Assembly (NCBI GenBank): GCA_029204225.1
Contig: CM055103.1
Span: 48,367,958 to 48,431,957, forward strand
Length of the DNA stretch: 64,000 bases
Direction of reading: 5' to 3'
Source of the DNA: Diphasiastrum complanatum
Lineage: Eukaryota > Streptophyta > Lycopodiopsida > Lycopodiales > Lycopodiaceae
The notes beneath the pieces were generated by a model that worked only from the letters and a program-made list of their open reading frames with translations, was not told the DNA's origin and did no database searches. Numbering within the stretch: the stretch's first letter is position 1; the number at the start of each line of letters is the position of its first letter. The position numbers and the translations under genes were made by a program. Below, piece by piece: positions 34,446 to 47,013 of the stretch.

Positions 34446-35301
34446 CTCCCCTCTTCACTTCATCTTAGGCATAGAAGTTCTTAGAGGATCTGATTTTATC
34501 TTTATAAATCAAGTAAACTATGCTCAAAGTCTTTTGAAGAAGTTTAAGATGGAAGAGTGCAAAAGTGATGTAAAAGTGACAAATGAAGATGATGAAAGAT
34601 CCTTCATGGACATCACTTTGATTAGATAGCTTATAGGCTCCTTAATGTGGATCACTATAACTAGACTAGATCTTAGCTTTAGTGTATGTAGGTTGAGCTA
34701 ATCCATGCAAAAACCATTGAATATCCATTGGAAAAAGACTAAGAGGATTCTAAGATACATCTCGGGTACATTGGATTTTGGGATTCTATATAGAGGAGAT
34801 GTGATTTAACCTTCATGCATTTAGTGATTCAGATTTTGCAGGGGACAAGAGGGATAGGAAATCAACAAGTGCCTATTCAACTTTCATAGGAGAAGGTGTG
34901 GTTTCATGGCTTTCCAAAAAGCAAGAAACTATATCTCTATCTTCAACTGAGGCCAAGTACAAAGCTTTGACAACCACTACAAAGGAGGTACTTTGGATCA
35001 AGAGATTATTAGTGGAGCTAAATATCAAGGATTCAGAGGAGGCACCAATCATCTACAATGACAATATATCATCCCAACACCTTGCATCTAACCCAATCTT
35101 CCATGCAAGATCTAAGCACATTGAGATATGCCATCACTTTGTGAAGAAATGGTGCAAGCCAAGGAGATTGCTTTGGAGCATGTTCCAAGCAATGAATGTG
35201 TAGCTGATCTACTTACTAAACCACTTCAAAAGACACCTTCAATGAAGTTCAGATCATCACTTGGAGTGATTAGTAAAGCATTGATTGAACCAAGCTAGAT
35301 A
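34446..35301 (+). pseudogene. copia H: RT C-terminus and RNase H
   Basis: The + strand reads LHFILGIEVLRGSDFIFINQ, the segment just after YVDD, then YISGTLDFGILYRGD. RNase H follows: SDFAGDKRDRKSTSAYSTF, then SWLSKKQETISLSSTEAKYK, DNISSQHLASNPIFHARSKH. The end, ADLLTKPLQKTPSMKFRSSL, comes after a frame change near 35150. Several stops occur before 34820. The element is cut at its left just after the RT active site. Confidence 0.85.
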
Positions 35302-35312
35302 ATGAGGAGGAG
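35302..35312 (+). promoter_or_regulatory. Polypurine tract of copia H
   Basis: atgaggaggag stands directly before TGTTAAAAATTT, the start of the 3' LTR. Confidence 0.7.
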
Positions 35313-35960
35313 TGTTAAAAATTTACAATTCTAGCTTGACTAGTTTTGGTCATATGACTTGTAAATAGTTAGATGGTCATGATGTGGCTTGTCACACGTG
35401 CCAAATAGCATAGGATTCCATTCATAAGGATGTTCTCAAGTTGACCTAAGTGATAGATCCTTTGGAATGAGTCCAAATCATGCTTAAATACAAGAGAAAA
35501 AAAGTAGGAGATATTTCTGGTAGTTTTTTCATTGTTGAGGGATCTTAGGGATGAAAGATACAACAAAATCAGCATTAGGGATAGGTTTAGGGCTACTCAT
35601 ACCTACCCAAAACCATGATGGATCATGTATATATAGGTGATGATCTCTCACCAAATTCAATCAAGCAATTTCATGATTATTCTCTCATATTGGTGCAATT
35701 GCTCTCTATGTTCATAATTTTGTGAGTTTTTGTGATTCCTAATCATTATAGGATCAAATGTGGGTCTGGTGTATAGTGCTCAGACTGTGGGAGGCCGTAC
35801 TTTCACACGTGTGAAGGCTTCTTCAAGGATTTGGGCCATTTAGTGAGGTTCAAGCATAGATTATTAAGGGGCAACTTGTGCTAAGTTTATGGAATCATAA
35901 TCTATTGTTTCCCTCATCATTTCAAGTGTTTTAGGATCCTTATTTGCTGTAATTTTTACA
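35313..35960 (+). repeat. 3' LTR of copia H (about 648 bp)
   Basis: The start TGTTAAAAATTT after the purine tract is well supported. The end at AATTTTTACA is inferred from the TG...CA rule. It contains the palindrome ttcacacgtgtgaa near 35812, also seen in the LTRs of A and copia-1. Confidence 0.65.
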
Positions 35961-38150
35961 CACTATAGGGCTACGCATCTTGTTGATGATTTCCCTTCCT
36001 ATCATCCTATTCAAGCCAATTCCATACAACGATATGAAGAACAACCATCCCAATTTGGACATTCCTTGCCTTATCATGAACACCATTCAAAAAATCCAGA
36101 CGTACTAGCCATACAAGATGGCTATGCGACCGATGAACAATAGATGCTTCATCTGTGGTGAAATAGGCCACTTTATGGTTGATTTGTACGATCAGAACAA
36201 AATACCATGCCGAATGCCCCAATTGTGTTAGAAAACACAGTTTTAAAGACTGTTTGAAACAACCAAGTAAGATCCTACTTGCCCACTAAGTCTGATACGA
36301 ATCCGGATAGGATCCCAACGGCCACACAACACGAGCACCATAGCAACCAACAGCTCAACCTGTTGCTCAATTGGAAAGTTCCTTGAAAAAATTCTATATT
36401 ACTTCATGATTACCTAGATCACTCATGGCACAGAGACATTATCACAAGAAATGAAATGAGTCATTGCAGGAAGACAGTGAAATATATATTCCGTCATTTG
36501 CTACAACTTCCAACCAAGAGCAATCTGACTAGGGAATTGAAATTTTCTTGTGCCTTTCTACAACCTCGAATCTATATGTCTCTCACATTCTGAAAAGATT
36601 TTCAAGGCCTTACACAGATTTGATCATTTGATCTCCCAACAAGAGATATACCAAACAACTATGGAAAAAGAAAAATCTATATGGAAATTCATTTTATGAA
36701 TCACCTTGATGTCCCTATAATATGAAGTTTGGTTAACAAAACCAAAGATAGTGGCATGGAAGGTTGTCCAAATCCCCTCCCATTGGAATTATTGGACAAG
36801 CATATGGATCATTGAATTGCATGCACTGCTCTGAAATATCCTACTGTGTGGCACGATGTTTTCTTTGTATGTATAATAGTCTTCGCAGAATGGACAAAGT
36901 AAAATACACTAGGCGTGTTATCCATATAGGACACTATGATCATCCTATGGAGCAAGATGAAGTGAGGAAAGCTATATCAAATATAGAGGAAATGGTTAGG
37001 GCAATGATACATAATGATGTCGAGAGTGGTTCTAGATTCATACGACAACAAATCACTAAGGAAATTGTAAGAAGTATTTAATAGTTTCAGATGGTGCTGA
37101 TGAATCTCAAATGTCAAACTGATATGATGATGATCTTAAACCAGCTGCAATCCCTTTCTAACAAAAGAATGTAATATTTAGTTTATTCTTTTCTATATCA
37201 TTCATGGTAGGCTAAAATTGTGATCCATACCCATTTATGTTTTCCAATGGGACGTTTTGAATGTGTTTCAACAGATTGTATAGGTGGATTGAAAAAGAAA
37301 GAGCAATCAAGAGACCAATTAGTGATAGCTTGAATAGTGTGTTGGACTTAAAGAGACAGTGCAAGTATGAGTACATTCATGGTGTTATATTTCTGGGACA
37401 ACTCGAAAGTGTTGATGTGAATAGATGCCATGTGTTCAAAATGCCACTTTGGACCAAGATCTAGAGTTGACATGTGTGTTTTGATCATGTCAAAAGAGTG
37501 ACAGACTGGACAACTATAGCAACAAATGTATATGATCCCTTTGTTCAATAATTGCTAACTATTGTTGTATGTGACTTTAAAGTTGAAGATACAGAAGCAC
37601 AAATCTGAATGTGGGAACGGATTGTTCTGGACGATTATGGCTGAAAGGTATCATTTACATGTCAAATTATCATGAGAATATGCAACCACTCATACTACAA
37701 AGGAGATTCATCACTTGGATTCTGAGACAATGAGCAAATGGAGATATTAGAGAAGGCGCCATATAGATTTGTGGGTTGATGGATCTATGTATCCACCTGA
37801 TCTATTGAGCAATTTAAGCCCTAGTCTTAAAGATGTTCATAGTTTGCTAAGGTTTGTTGGAGATAGTACCCAAGGGCTTCTTGGTTATTGCCATGCCCTT
37901 GATGCAAAAAAGAAAACAAGCAGAAAACTTAGCAATACTTATGCAATCATTTGTGGTGAATATGAAAACAACTATAAAAGGATTGCATGTGGAGAAAGAC
38001 ACTTTAAATTTAGCATTAGATGAAGCAAATTTAAAGTTATTCAGGGCAATGAAAGAGATAGAACAGTACGCCATATGTAAGAAAACTTTAGAATACAAAG
38101 TAAAATATTGGAAAACGAAGAAAAATTGAAAATATCTTTGAAGGCAAAGA
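35961..38150 (+). pseudogene. Gypsy-like gag relic with two zinc knuckles
   Basis: Near 36145-36260 the + strand encodes RCFICGEIGHFMVDL (a knuckle with its last Cys lost) and CPNCVRKHSFKDC (C-x2-C-x3-H-x4-C). The second is the short-spaced type also found in the G3 gag. Downstream, 36764-37081 carries a helical frame (HPMEQDEVRKAISNIEEMVRA). 37854-38129 is a coiled-coil-like frame (QKRKQAENLAILMQSFVVNM, EKDTLNLALDEANLKLFRAM). All frames are interrupted. I infer a decayed gypsy gag and following coiled coil; the link between the parts is not certain. Confidence 0.45.
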
Positions 38151-38911
38151 GAGCTAGGATTGAAACTATGGTTGTAGGAGGTTGTTACAACTACCTTAGA
38201 TCTCCGATTGCCTTGAAGGTTGACACACACCCCATACCAGTGATGACGCACCATATCTGCCCATCCATAGGGTCACAACTGACCCACCCCCATGCACTGG
38301 AGCTATCGACATCCTCATGCCTAGTCAAGCCTCCAGTGATGATTGGCATTCCATACCACTAGCCATCGCCCTTGGCTCTCCCTAGCACACATCTCCTGTC
38401 CTAGAGATACATCCTGGCTAATGCGTGTCCTCTCCATCCACCAACTCTCGGGTAGACTAAGTGAATGGCAAAAGGAAAGCTCCACCACTATATATGCATA
38501 ACATAGTGGGTCCCATCAAGCGCAGTCTTTCCAGCGATGCATCGATCCTAGGAATATGCCTTTTAAAGCGTGGAGCAGGAGCACCTTTAATGACGCGTGG
38601 CACCAAAACATGTCAATAACGTAGAATTGTGTCATGCCCCTTGCGAGGCCGTCATTGAAGGGTGTACCGTTATGGTACATAACATTCCCTCCCCCATAAA
38701 AACTTTCTTCTATGGGAGAAAACCAGGGAATCTAAGTCGCAAATCATCTTCCTTCTCCCCTCTCCCAGTGTCCTCATCATTTGACTTACCTTTCCAACGA
38801 ATCAGATTTTCAAAAATCAAACGATTTTTGAGATGATGATGTTGGGTATCCATGATCATGTCTTGTTCATGGAGTAGAAAAGTAGTCAAATCCTAAAAAA
38901 TTGTATGACAT
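38151..38911. other. No gene recognised
   Basis: Moderately GC-richer stretch without a convincing frame. Around 38680-38800 there is a pyrimidine-rich phrase (ccctcccccataaa..cttctcccctctccc) that would suit an LTR promoter/leader, but no second copy is visible. Confidence 0.35.
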
Positions 38912-39640
38912 TGTTACAGGTGCAAAAAGGAAACCTGAAGCAGATGAAGCAACAATCGCCAGATGGAAGCTGAAGGATGGAAAGGCTTTCACGCTGATCA
39001 TCCTCAACATTTTGAATACTCAACTTGGCCATGTATCCAAAGCCTAGACATCCAAAGAAGTCTAGTACATCTTGAGCACACTATACGAAGTGTGAGATAT
39101 AGCTTCCAAGCTACATCTCAGGAAAAAAATTTACTTCCTCAAGATGGCGAATGGTGATTCCCTGCAGAATCACATCAATCAATTCAAGAACATGCTGAAG
39201 CAAATGGCCGCTGTCGGATCTATCATCAATGATCAAGATGTAGTGATGCAACTGCTTACAAGCTTGCCAAGCTCATACGACAGCTGGGTGATGATCATCA
39301 CAACACATCTGACTCTTTCGAGAGTCATTACAAATGTTGTTGTAGGAAGACACGCCGAGGAACGAAGCCTCAAGTTCCTCAGTTGATTCTCACGCTTTGT
39401 ACACCAACAAGAGCACGACTAAGCAAAAGAAGAAGAAAGGCCTGAAGCAATCAAAGCCAGACCAGAAACCAGCACAGTACAAAGAACAATCAAATATGTA
39501 GACGAAGAAGAAGGTGTTCTACAGATACTGCAAGCGAAACAACCACGAAATTCAAGACTGCTGGATACTACAAGCAAAGAACAATAGCAAGGGGCAGTCG
39601 AATCAAGTGGCAAATGCAGCTACAGAAGCTCCACAGCCCA
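38912..39640 (+). pseudogene. Element C gag
   Basis: The reading ARWKLKDGKAFTLIILNILN, then MANGDSLQNHINQFKNMLKQ and LLTSLPSSYDSWVM, is a Retrotran_gag_2/UBN2 capsid. A Lys-rich tail leads to YRYCKRNNHEIQDCW, a zinc knuckle in which the first Cys is Tyr. Stops near 39045 and 39385 and at least two frame changes break it. Confidence 0.75.
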
Positions 39641-40010
39641 TTCAAGAAACGGGTCACGATGCCTTCATGACCAACCATCAAGGAACATCCAGCGATAGTT
39701 CTTGGTTTCTGGATTCTGGTGTCACTCAGCATATGACTAGCCTCATTGGCTGTTTCGAGTCCTATACACCTTACAGTATCAACAAATATGTTCACCTTGG
39801 CGATAATAGCACACACGCTATTAAAGGTGAAGGTATTGTAAGATTACGCTTTGCAATGATCAATCTAAGCTACTTTCTAAAGTCCTGTATGTACCAAACT
39901 TATCTACGAATCTGCTCTCTATAAGCATGATCACAAATCTAGGACATAGAGTAGAATTTGAATGTGATTAGTGCAAAGTAGTTGATAGGATAGGCAAGAT
40001 CCTAGCACTC
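39641..40010 (+). pseudogene. Element C protease
   Basis: SSWFLDSGVTQHMTSLIGCF is a copia retropepsin with intact D-S-G. It continues YVHLGDNSTHAIKGEGIVRL and then loses frame near 39870. Confidence 0.75.
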
Positions 40011-40016
40011 GAAAAG

Positions 40017-41287
40017 ATGCATGGATACTTGTATAAATTAAGTCATTGTTTTTCTACCTCTAGTCAGGCATTCAGTACTTCTATTTATGCAAATAAAAGT
40101 TTACTTTGGCATTATAGACTTGGTCATTTGAATCATGCTGCTATACAACAAATGTCTAGAAAATCTATTGTTCTTGATCTCGACGATCCTCGTGATAAAG
40201 TCGAGTTACCTATCTGTCAAGACTCTCTAGTTGGTAAACAGACTAGGAAACCATTGAGATCAAGCCATCAACATACTGCTAGAGGATTGTTAGAAATTGT
40301 ACATTCAGACATTTGTGGCTCGATGAAAAATCCTTCACTGAAGGATGCAAAATATTTTATAACTTTTATAAATGAATTTTCTAGAAGAACTATGTACTTT
40401 ATAAAGAAGAAATCAAAAGCCTTCAATTGCTTTAGAATCTTCAAGGAGCATGCAAAAAAAGAGACTGGAAGGACAATCAAGGCCTTAAGGTCAAACAATG
40501 GTGGAGAGTATATCTCTACTGAGTTTAAGGAGTAATGCCAGAGCAAGGCATTGAGCAGAAATTCATCACTCCTTACAATCCTCAGTCGAATGGCTTAGAT
40601 GAGAGGAAGAACCGTACCCTGGTTGAATCAGCCAAATGTATGCTAGCGCATGCATCGCTGCCCAAGAGATTCTGGGTTGAAGCTGTCTCTAGTGCAGCTT
40701 ACGTCCAGAACAGATGTTCAACCAAGGCCCTCTTAGGCAAAACACCCCATGAGGTGTGGACAGGCTCTAAGGCTTCTGTGAAGAATCTAAGAGTATTCGG
40801 ATGTGTTGCCTACGCACAGATCCCAAAAGACACGAGGAAGAAATTGGACTTCCAAGGTCTCAAAACCATCCTGATTGGATATACTTCATCTGATAATACA
40901 TGCAAGCTATATGATCCTGATACCCAACAAATCTTATATAGCCGGGATATAGTCTTTATCGAGGATCAGTTCGTCGACATCAAAGGCAAGGATATTGCTC
41001 CAAGAGGACCTTCATCACCTTCCATTGACACGACAATTCGAGCTTCTGGATCAGGCATGTCCATTATCGACCCACTATTTGACAGCGAATCAGATGAAGA
41101 CGTTGCTGCTACCCAACAACAAGTCCCAAGAGTGGCTCATCAGTCGACTCCTCCCAGAAGATCAAGCCGAGTGCACACACAGCCCACAAGGTATACTCCC
41201 GAGTCTGCATGTCTCTTGATACAGGAACTGATGCTAGTCAAAGAGGCACTCAGCCAACCAAACTCTCTGGAGAAAAGCTATGGATAG
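40017..41287 (+). pseudogene. Element C integrase, second catalytic Asp lost
   Basis: The zinc region is at 40100-40260 (LLWHYRLGHLNHAAIQ; the Cys pair reads CQDS, so one Cys is gone). The core has HSDICGSMKNPSLKDAKYF. The second catalytic position reads RSNNGGEY, with Asn instead of Asp. After a stop and frame change at 40535 it continues NPQSNGLDERKNRTLVESA with the third acid present, then FWVEAVSSAAYVQNR. A long acidic/Pro-rich linker (FDSESDEDVAATQQQ) leads towards RT. Stop and substitution both argue that it is inactive. Confidence 0.83.
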
Positions 41288-42000
41288 AGAGTATTCCTCT
41301 TTGATCAAGAACTAGACATGGTCACTAGTCGAAGCTCCCATTGGCTGCAATATCATTGATTGCAAATGGATCTTCAAGATCAAGTATAATGCCAATGGAA
41401 CAATTGATCAAAGGAAGGCAAGACTGGTAGCACGAGGATTCACTCAGATCCCCAACGTCGACTACAGTGAGACTTTCAGTCCTGTAGTCAAACATTCGTC
41501 GATCCGAGTCTTGCTATCATATGTTGTAGCTGCCGACCTTGAAGTACATCAACTTGATGTACAACCAACTTATCTGAATGGAGTTATACAAGAAGACATC
41601 TACATGATCCAGCTCAAAGAATACATTCTGAAAGGTATGAAGAATCATGTCTGTAAACTCCATAAAGCACTTTACGGCTTGAAACAGTCTGCTAGAGCTT
41701 GGCTTCAGAGGATCAACACATTCCTCATCAAACAAGGATTCCAACCAAGCACTGTTGATTGTAATGTCTATTCCAAGTCAGTGCAATAATCCTTCATCAT
41801 CATCACCTTATATGTATGTGATACGTTGTTTTTCAGCAAGGATACCAATTTGGTCAAGGATTCAAAAGCAGATGCTGTTTTCAGAGTTCGACGTGACTGA
41901 TCTGGGCAAAGCTCACTTCTGTCTGGACATTCAGATCCACAGAGACATAATGAGATGACTGATCTATACCACTCAACAAAGGTATCTTCACAACATTTTT
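41288..42000 (+). pseudogene. Element C reverse transcriptase
   Basis: It reads NIIDCKWIFKIKYNANGTID and KARLVARGFTQIPNVDYSET, then the 41511-41789 frame (EVHQLDVQPTYLNGVIQEDI, KALYGLKQSARAWLQ). The YVDD position reads LYVCD near 41812, so the catalytic Asp pair is damaged. Stops follow immediately. Confidence 0.8.
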
Positions 42001-42811
42001 GATAGATACAATCTAATGAATCGTAAATTAGCTCACTCACCAATGGATCCAGGCCTGCATTTGCTGAAGGACCAATGTCCCCAGACCAAGCAAGAAGTGG
42101 AGCAGATGAGAGAGTATCCTTATCGATTGATACTTGGATCTCTCATGTACGCAATGGTCTATACAAGACCTGACATATCATTTGCAGTAAGCTCACTCAA
42201 CCAATATATGGCTAATCCTGGCATTACCCATTGGAAGGCTCTCATAAGAGTCATGAGGTATATTCGAACTACCATGGACAATTGCATCTGCTATGAAGAA
42301 GTCAGCAATGACAATCTTCATCAACTCAGTGGATATTCTGATGCAAGTTGGGGAGGAGATGTAGACAACCATAAGTCCACATCTGGATTTACATTCTTCT
42401 TCAACAATGGTCCTATCTCATGGAATAATCATAAGAAAACCTCTATGGCTCTTTCTTCTATAGAAGCATAATACATTGCTGTTTCTCAATCTATTAAAGA
42501 AGCATTTTGGTTGAGAAATTTACTGTCAGACATTAATTTGTATTAGTACAACCCCAGAATTTTATTTTGTAATAATCAGAGTGCTATGGCCTTATCAGCC
42601 AACCCTAGATTTCACTCTAGGAGTAAGCACATTGAAATTAGATATCACTAACATTAGGGACAAGGTTCTCAACAAGGAGATAAGCTTAACGTACTGTAGA
42701 ATGCAAGACATGGTTGCAGATGTATTCACGAAGGCATTAAGTGTTAATCGACACAACAAGTTTTGTGCATTGCTTAGTCTGAAGATCAAGGCATTCACGG
42801 ATCCAGATTAA
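42001..42811 (+). pseudogene. Element C RNase H
   Basis: YPYRLILGSLMYAMVYTRPD, then GYSDASWGGDVDNHKSTSGF, SWNNHKKTSMALSSIEA. After a TAA at 42469-42471 and a frame change it continues with NNQSAMALSANPRFHSRSKH and the end FTDPD-stop. The segments are in order and near full length. Confidence 0.82.
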
Positions 42812-42818
42812 GAGGGGG

Positions 42819-43850
42819 TGTTGGATTTATCTCCTTTACTCTCCTAAATCCTATGTTAATCTGTCTTCATTCATATTGCTGCATTTTTACTCATGTTGTC
42901 ACACAGTCTGTATATTTACATGTAAAATAAGACAGACGAATAAAACGCGGCTGTCTGCATTAACAAGTAAATTTCCACATGCGAAAAAGGCAAAAAACGT
43001 GACACTGTGTTTTTACACGTGATTTGTGACAAGCAAAAAAGACGATATTGCCCTACAAATGTAATAGGTCCCCTTATAGAAGAAGCGAAGACACTCTATA
43101 AATCAAACCTTAAGGCATTTGTTAGAGTGTTGTATTTTTTGCATCTTCACCAATGTTCATTTCAACGAAGGCTGACGTCGCGGCCTACTCATGCTCATCC
43201 CATGCAACTACGCAAACAGATTTGACAACGACAACAGCCACCCATGATCTCCTACAGACAACACATCCACTTTGTACTTTCTTCATCTGCACACTTGTAA
43301 AATTATGTATATGTCTGCGTATTCAATGTGTGAATATTGCATCAGAGATAATAGCATCAGATTTTTTTTATCAAATAGAGACGAAGTAGATGCTTTCGTG
43401 CACCGATTCTTTGTATTGTCAATAATAGATTTATTCCTTTTCACAGACTGGATTAGCTTTGCGAGACACGCGGTTTCGTCCGCTATTGTCTTGTGCTCAC
43501 TAGCATTATTGACCTGTATATTTTGCTATACTTAATCTGATTACAACTATGTTTGTTCTACGTTCAGATTTGCGTCAATATTGCTATGCTTTTCTACATT
43601 CTATCTGACTCTCTTATTGCTTAATCTGGTAGTCTGGTCTTTGCGAATTATTATTAGTCTAACTGTTGACGACTAATATTTAGTCTCGCCTTTCACAACT
43701 AATTTGCGACTGATAATTTGTCTAGTTGTTTGCGACAAATTATCTTTCTAATATTTTGTTGCTTAATGTTTGGCTACATAATCAGATCGAACATGATTTT
43801 TATCACTAGAGTACTGTTCGTGTCTGATAGGCGTAGTCATGCTTAGGAAA
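42819..43850 (+). repeat. 3' LTR of element C (right end uncertain)
   Basis: It starts TGTTGGATTTATCTCC directly after the purine tract aagaggggg (42810-42818). The start resembles the minus-strand LTR at 6072-6985. No second copy is visible in the window, so the end cannot be placed. No gene is recognised in 43000-44140. Confidence 0.6.
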
Positions 43851-44149
43851 ATCCATGTAAGATTCATATTTCAAATAACATAACTATGATTGATACTCAG
43901 AATCCAGTAAACATTGATTAGCCTCATGAGCAGTTACGAAAGGTAGGTCAGGCTCATCGCCTTTAAGATAAACCATAGAGCCATTATGCAAGAAAGATAT
44001 ATTATGTGAAACATAATCTTTCTTTAATGACTCATTCCTAGCATAAAAAACCATTCCTTGCCTAGGATTTAATCTACCTTATCAAGATTCATAATATGGA
44101 AAGACAAACTATCTACATAGTTTAGAATCTTCAACGGCACGTGGGAGAC

Positions 44150-45190
44150 AAATTGGTCCCAGACTTGCTGCTCCCCACTAGCTGCCCATTAGCTGCCATT
44201 CTAACCATGTACTTATGGTCACTTGGTGTGGTTGCCAGCTGCAGCTTCTACACCAACTTAGCATTAATAAAATTGGGTAGAACAGTCGTCAAAAGGAATA
44301 CTCACGGGTTGGCTGCCTACAAACCCACTCATCCGAATGAGGTCGTGAGGTCCAAACACCGCAGTATTAGAACAACAATTACTACATACAATTTCATCCG
44401 TAAAGGATACATCAATACAAAAAATAGAAGAATTACCTGGAGCCTTGAAAGAGCGACCACCCTTCTTCCATTTCTTTGGAAAGTCCTTGGAAAGGTGCCT
44501 CTTCTCCATGTAGGAGAAACACCACCCATCACTTTTGTCCTGGTCAAAGTCAGCTCTTTCCAACCAAGGACGTTTCTTTTTCTTTTCTGAAGGGAAAGCT
44601 TTGTCAACACTTCTCTCTTTGCCCTTTTTAAAGGAAGGGCCCAAAGAGGGTTTGTCTTTGGATTCTGACTTCTGTTGCTCTTTGCGGTTATTGTGTGCGT
44701 ATCATCAAAAATTCGAACGAAATACACGATATCCTCAAGGGATTGTGGCTGATTGCGACAGACCTCCAAATGATACTCTTTGGGCAAGCCCCAAATAAAA
44801 TGTAACTTAAGGAGGACTTCGTTAATGCAATTAATAAAAAACAGCAAAGAAGCTTCTTGGAAGTCCTGCAAGTAGATATCCAATGGTTTCGTCCCCACTT
44901 GCAATGTAGCAAATCGATGATAATACGAGGATTGGCATAAAGGTGGCCTTGAAGGCTACTTGGAAATCATCCCAAGTAGTTGGGACTATAGCATGATCCT
45001 TAAGATCTTGCCACCATGATTATGCTTTATCGTGTAAAAATATAATGGTAGTCGTAATCTGAGAGCTATCTGGCAGATCATGCATGGAAAAACATGATGA
45101 CCATCGATCAAGCCAAGCCAAGATCACATCCTGGTGTCTGTACTTTTTCTCCCTCGTAAAGAATTTCAGGGTGAACATCAGGTTGAGGAG
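44150..45190 (-). pseudogene. Gypsy gag relic (chromovirus-like)
   Basis: Right to left: LPDSSQITTTIIFLHDKA and WWQDLKDHAIVPTTWDDFQV, then AFKATFMP, which is the Retrotrans_gag pattern. Next come KEYHLEVCRNQPQSLEDIV and a Lys-rich stretch, then a damaged knuckle CFSYMEKRHLSKDFPKK (second and last Cys lost). It ends at a protease-like start (PVSIPFDDCST) where D-S-G would be expected. Frame changes occur between 44640 and 44910. No LTR found. Confidence 0.65.
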
Positions 45191-45215
45191 TGCCTGTTTG
45201 GATTAGTAGGATGTA

Positions 45216-46409
45216 TTGCTACTTAGCAATGCTCCTGACCTGTCTCTACAAAAGGTGACATCAAGTTTATTGCAAGAAGAAGTAAGAAGAAAAAGCTTAT
45301 CCACGTCGAATTCGAAGACAATCGCTCTCTATTCGAATAAGCAACAACTCCCGAAGAAGAAATCTTCTAAGGACAAGAAAAGCAAATTGATTCAGACCAG
45401 TATTCACAACAGCACAATCGACAACATCAAAAGCCTAAGACCAAACTCTTCTACAAGTACTACAGAGAACCAACCACGACATCAAGAATTGTCGAGTTCT
45501 CAAACATAGCTAAGCAAAGAAGAAGGTGCAGCAGGATTCTGATTCTGCCAGAACCTCTCATGAAGACCCAACACTGCTAATGATAATAAACCCATTAGAG
45601 ATGCATTGGATGGGTATCTCGATTCTAGTGCTTCAAAGTATGTGTGACTTCGGTGACTCAAGTGCTTTGTAGATTGAAGCCAAAGGATCTATTCGCCTTT
45701 ATCTTTCAAATGGACCTTGCTCAAGGATGTACTTTAGGTACCCAAACTGACCAAAAATTTATTGTCGGTTAGCAAGTTCAGTGATCAAGGCTGCAGAGAC
45801 TTGTTCAATTTGAATTAATCACCATTTTGGATAAGAACTGTAAGGAAGTCCTCTCTGCAAACAGAGAAGGTAATTTGTACATTATGGATAACGAATATGC
45901 ACTTTCTACAAATGTGAGTACTTCAAATGCACATGAGATCAATCTTGTATATGCATCATAATAGTATTGTCAAGGAGTTAAACTTTAATGTTGCCTCCGT
46001 TGACATTCAACATGTCTGTGAGATGTGCCTACTAGGCAAACATTCTAGATCAAGATTCCCAAAGGGACAAGCCACTAGAGCTAAGTCCATTCTAGAATTG
46101 ATACATAGTGATCTGTGTGGCTCTATGAGGACTCCATCTCTGGGTTCAGCAATATATTTTATCACTTTTATCGATGATTATTCAAGATTTACCAACATTA
46201 TGTTCATTAAGAACAAGTCTGAGGCATTCAACTATTTCAAAGATTTCAAACAGTTTGATGAGACACAGACTGGTCAACGACTCAAGACAGTGGTGGAGAG
46301 TTCTTGTCAAACGAAATGTTCGACTATCTGGCATCATTCGGCATTCATCATCAGTTCACCACTAGCTACACATCACAACAGAATGCATTAGCTGAAAGGA
46401 AGAACCGAA
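45216..46409 (+). pseudogene. Element D gag end, protease and integrase N-half
   Basis: A decayed Lys/Ser-rich gag tail with a CCHC-like end (YYREPTTTSRIV) comes first, then protease remains (near 45610). The zinc region is HVCEMCLLGKHSRSRF. The integrase core is HSDLCGSMRTPSLGSAIYFI then FIDDYSRFTNIMF. After a frame change near 46290 the second and third catalytic regions appear (SGGEFLSNEMFDYLASFG, QNALAERKNR), with the second Asp position altered. Coding similarity stops at 46409 where B begins. Confidence 0.72.
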
Positions 46410-46995
46410 TGCATTAGCATAAGCCTCTACTCGAGTTAGAGAGAGAAAGAGAGAGCAAAATTCAAGCAAATAATAGTATAGATCCAAATTGACATGGAAT
46501 AGCTTCAAATCTTGGTTCTTCATCAAATATTATGAGAGAGCCTTCACATATTTATGGAGATTGGAGTAGCTCAAGGTAGAACCATCTCTCTCCAACTTTT
46601 GTCCAGATCTAAAAGTGAGAACTAGAGAACTAGTGACATTTGTCACTTTACATGCATGCTTTTCTACCTACTTTTACCAAGTGTCAAATTATCAACTAGA
46701 ATTGTACAAATCATCATGCATGTGTCCAATTCATTTTGTGCATGCCTTGCATGTCACTATGGATCACTTACAACCATTGCACGTAATGTGCCACGAGTTT
46801 CTACAAGCCCATAATTGGCATTTCTATGTCTACATTCTATATGCATGTTGTATATGACCAACTAGACTCAAGAAACCATGTAGCTTGAGTTTCTTCTAGG
46901 CCAAATTTGGCATTTACAATATGAAACATTACACCCGTAGAAAAAACTTGTTCTAAAGCCTAAAGTCAAGATAGATGATTTTTCATTTTTCAACA
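46410..46995 (-). repeat. 3' LTR of element B
   Basis: On the minus strand it starts TGTTGAAAAATGAAAAATC directly after the purine tract taggatgag (46996-47004). The far end is placed at 46410, where D coding stops and a TGCATTAG start stands; this is inferred. Several tgcatg words lie inside. Confidence 0.65.
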
Positions 46996-47013
46996 CTCAT
47001 CCTAAAAATTGAT

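Larger units (their letters stand above)
38912..43850 (+). mobile_element. Ty1/copia element C, 5'-truncated
   Basis: gag, protease, integrase, RT and RNase H follow in copia order, then a G-rich purine tract and a 3' LTR at 42819. No 5' LTR or PBS is seen before gag. Frames are broken at several places. It is the same family as the LTR at 6072-6985, and D looks like a close relative. The right end is not defined. Confidence 0.85.
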
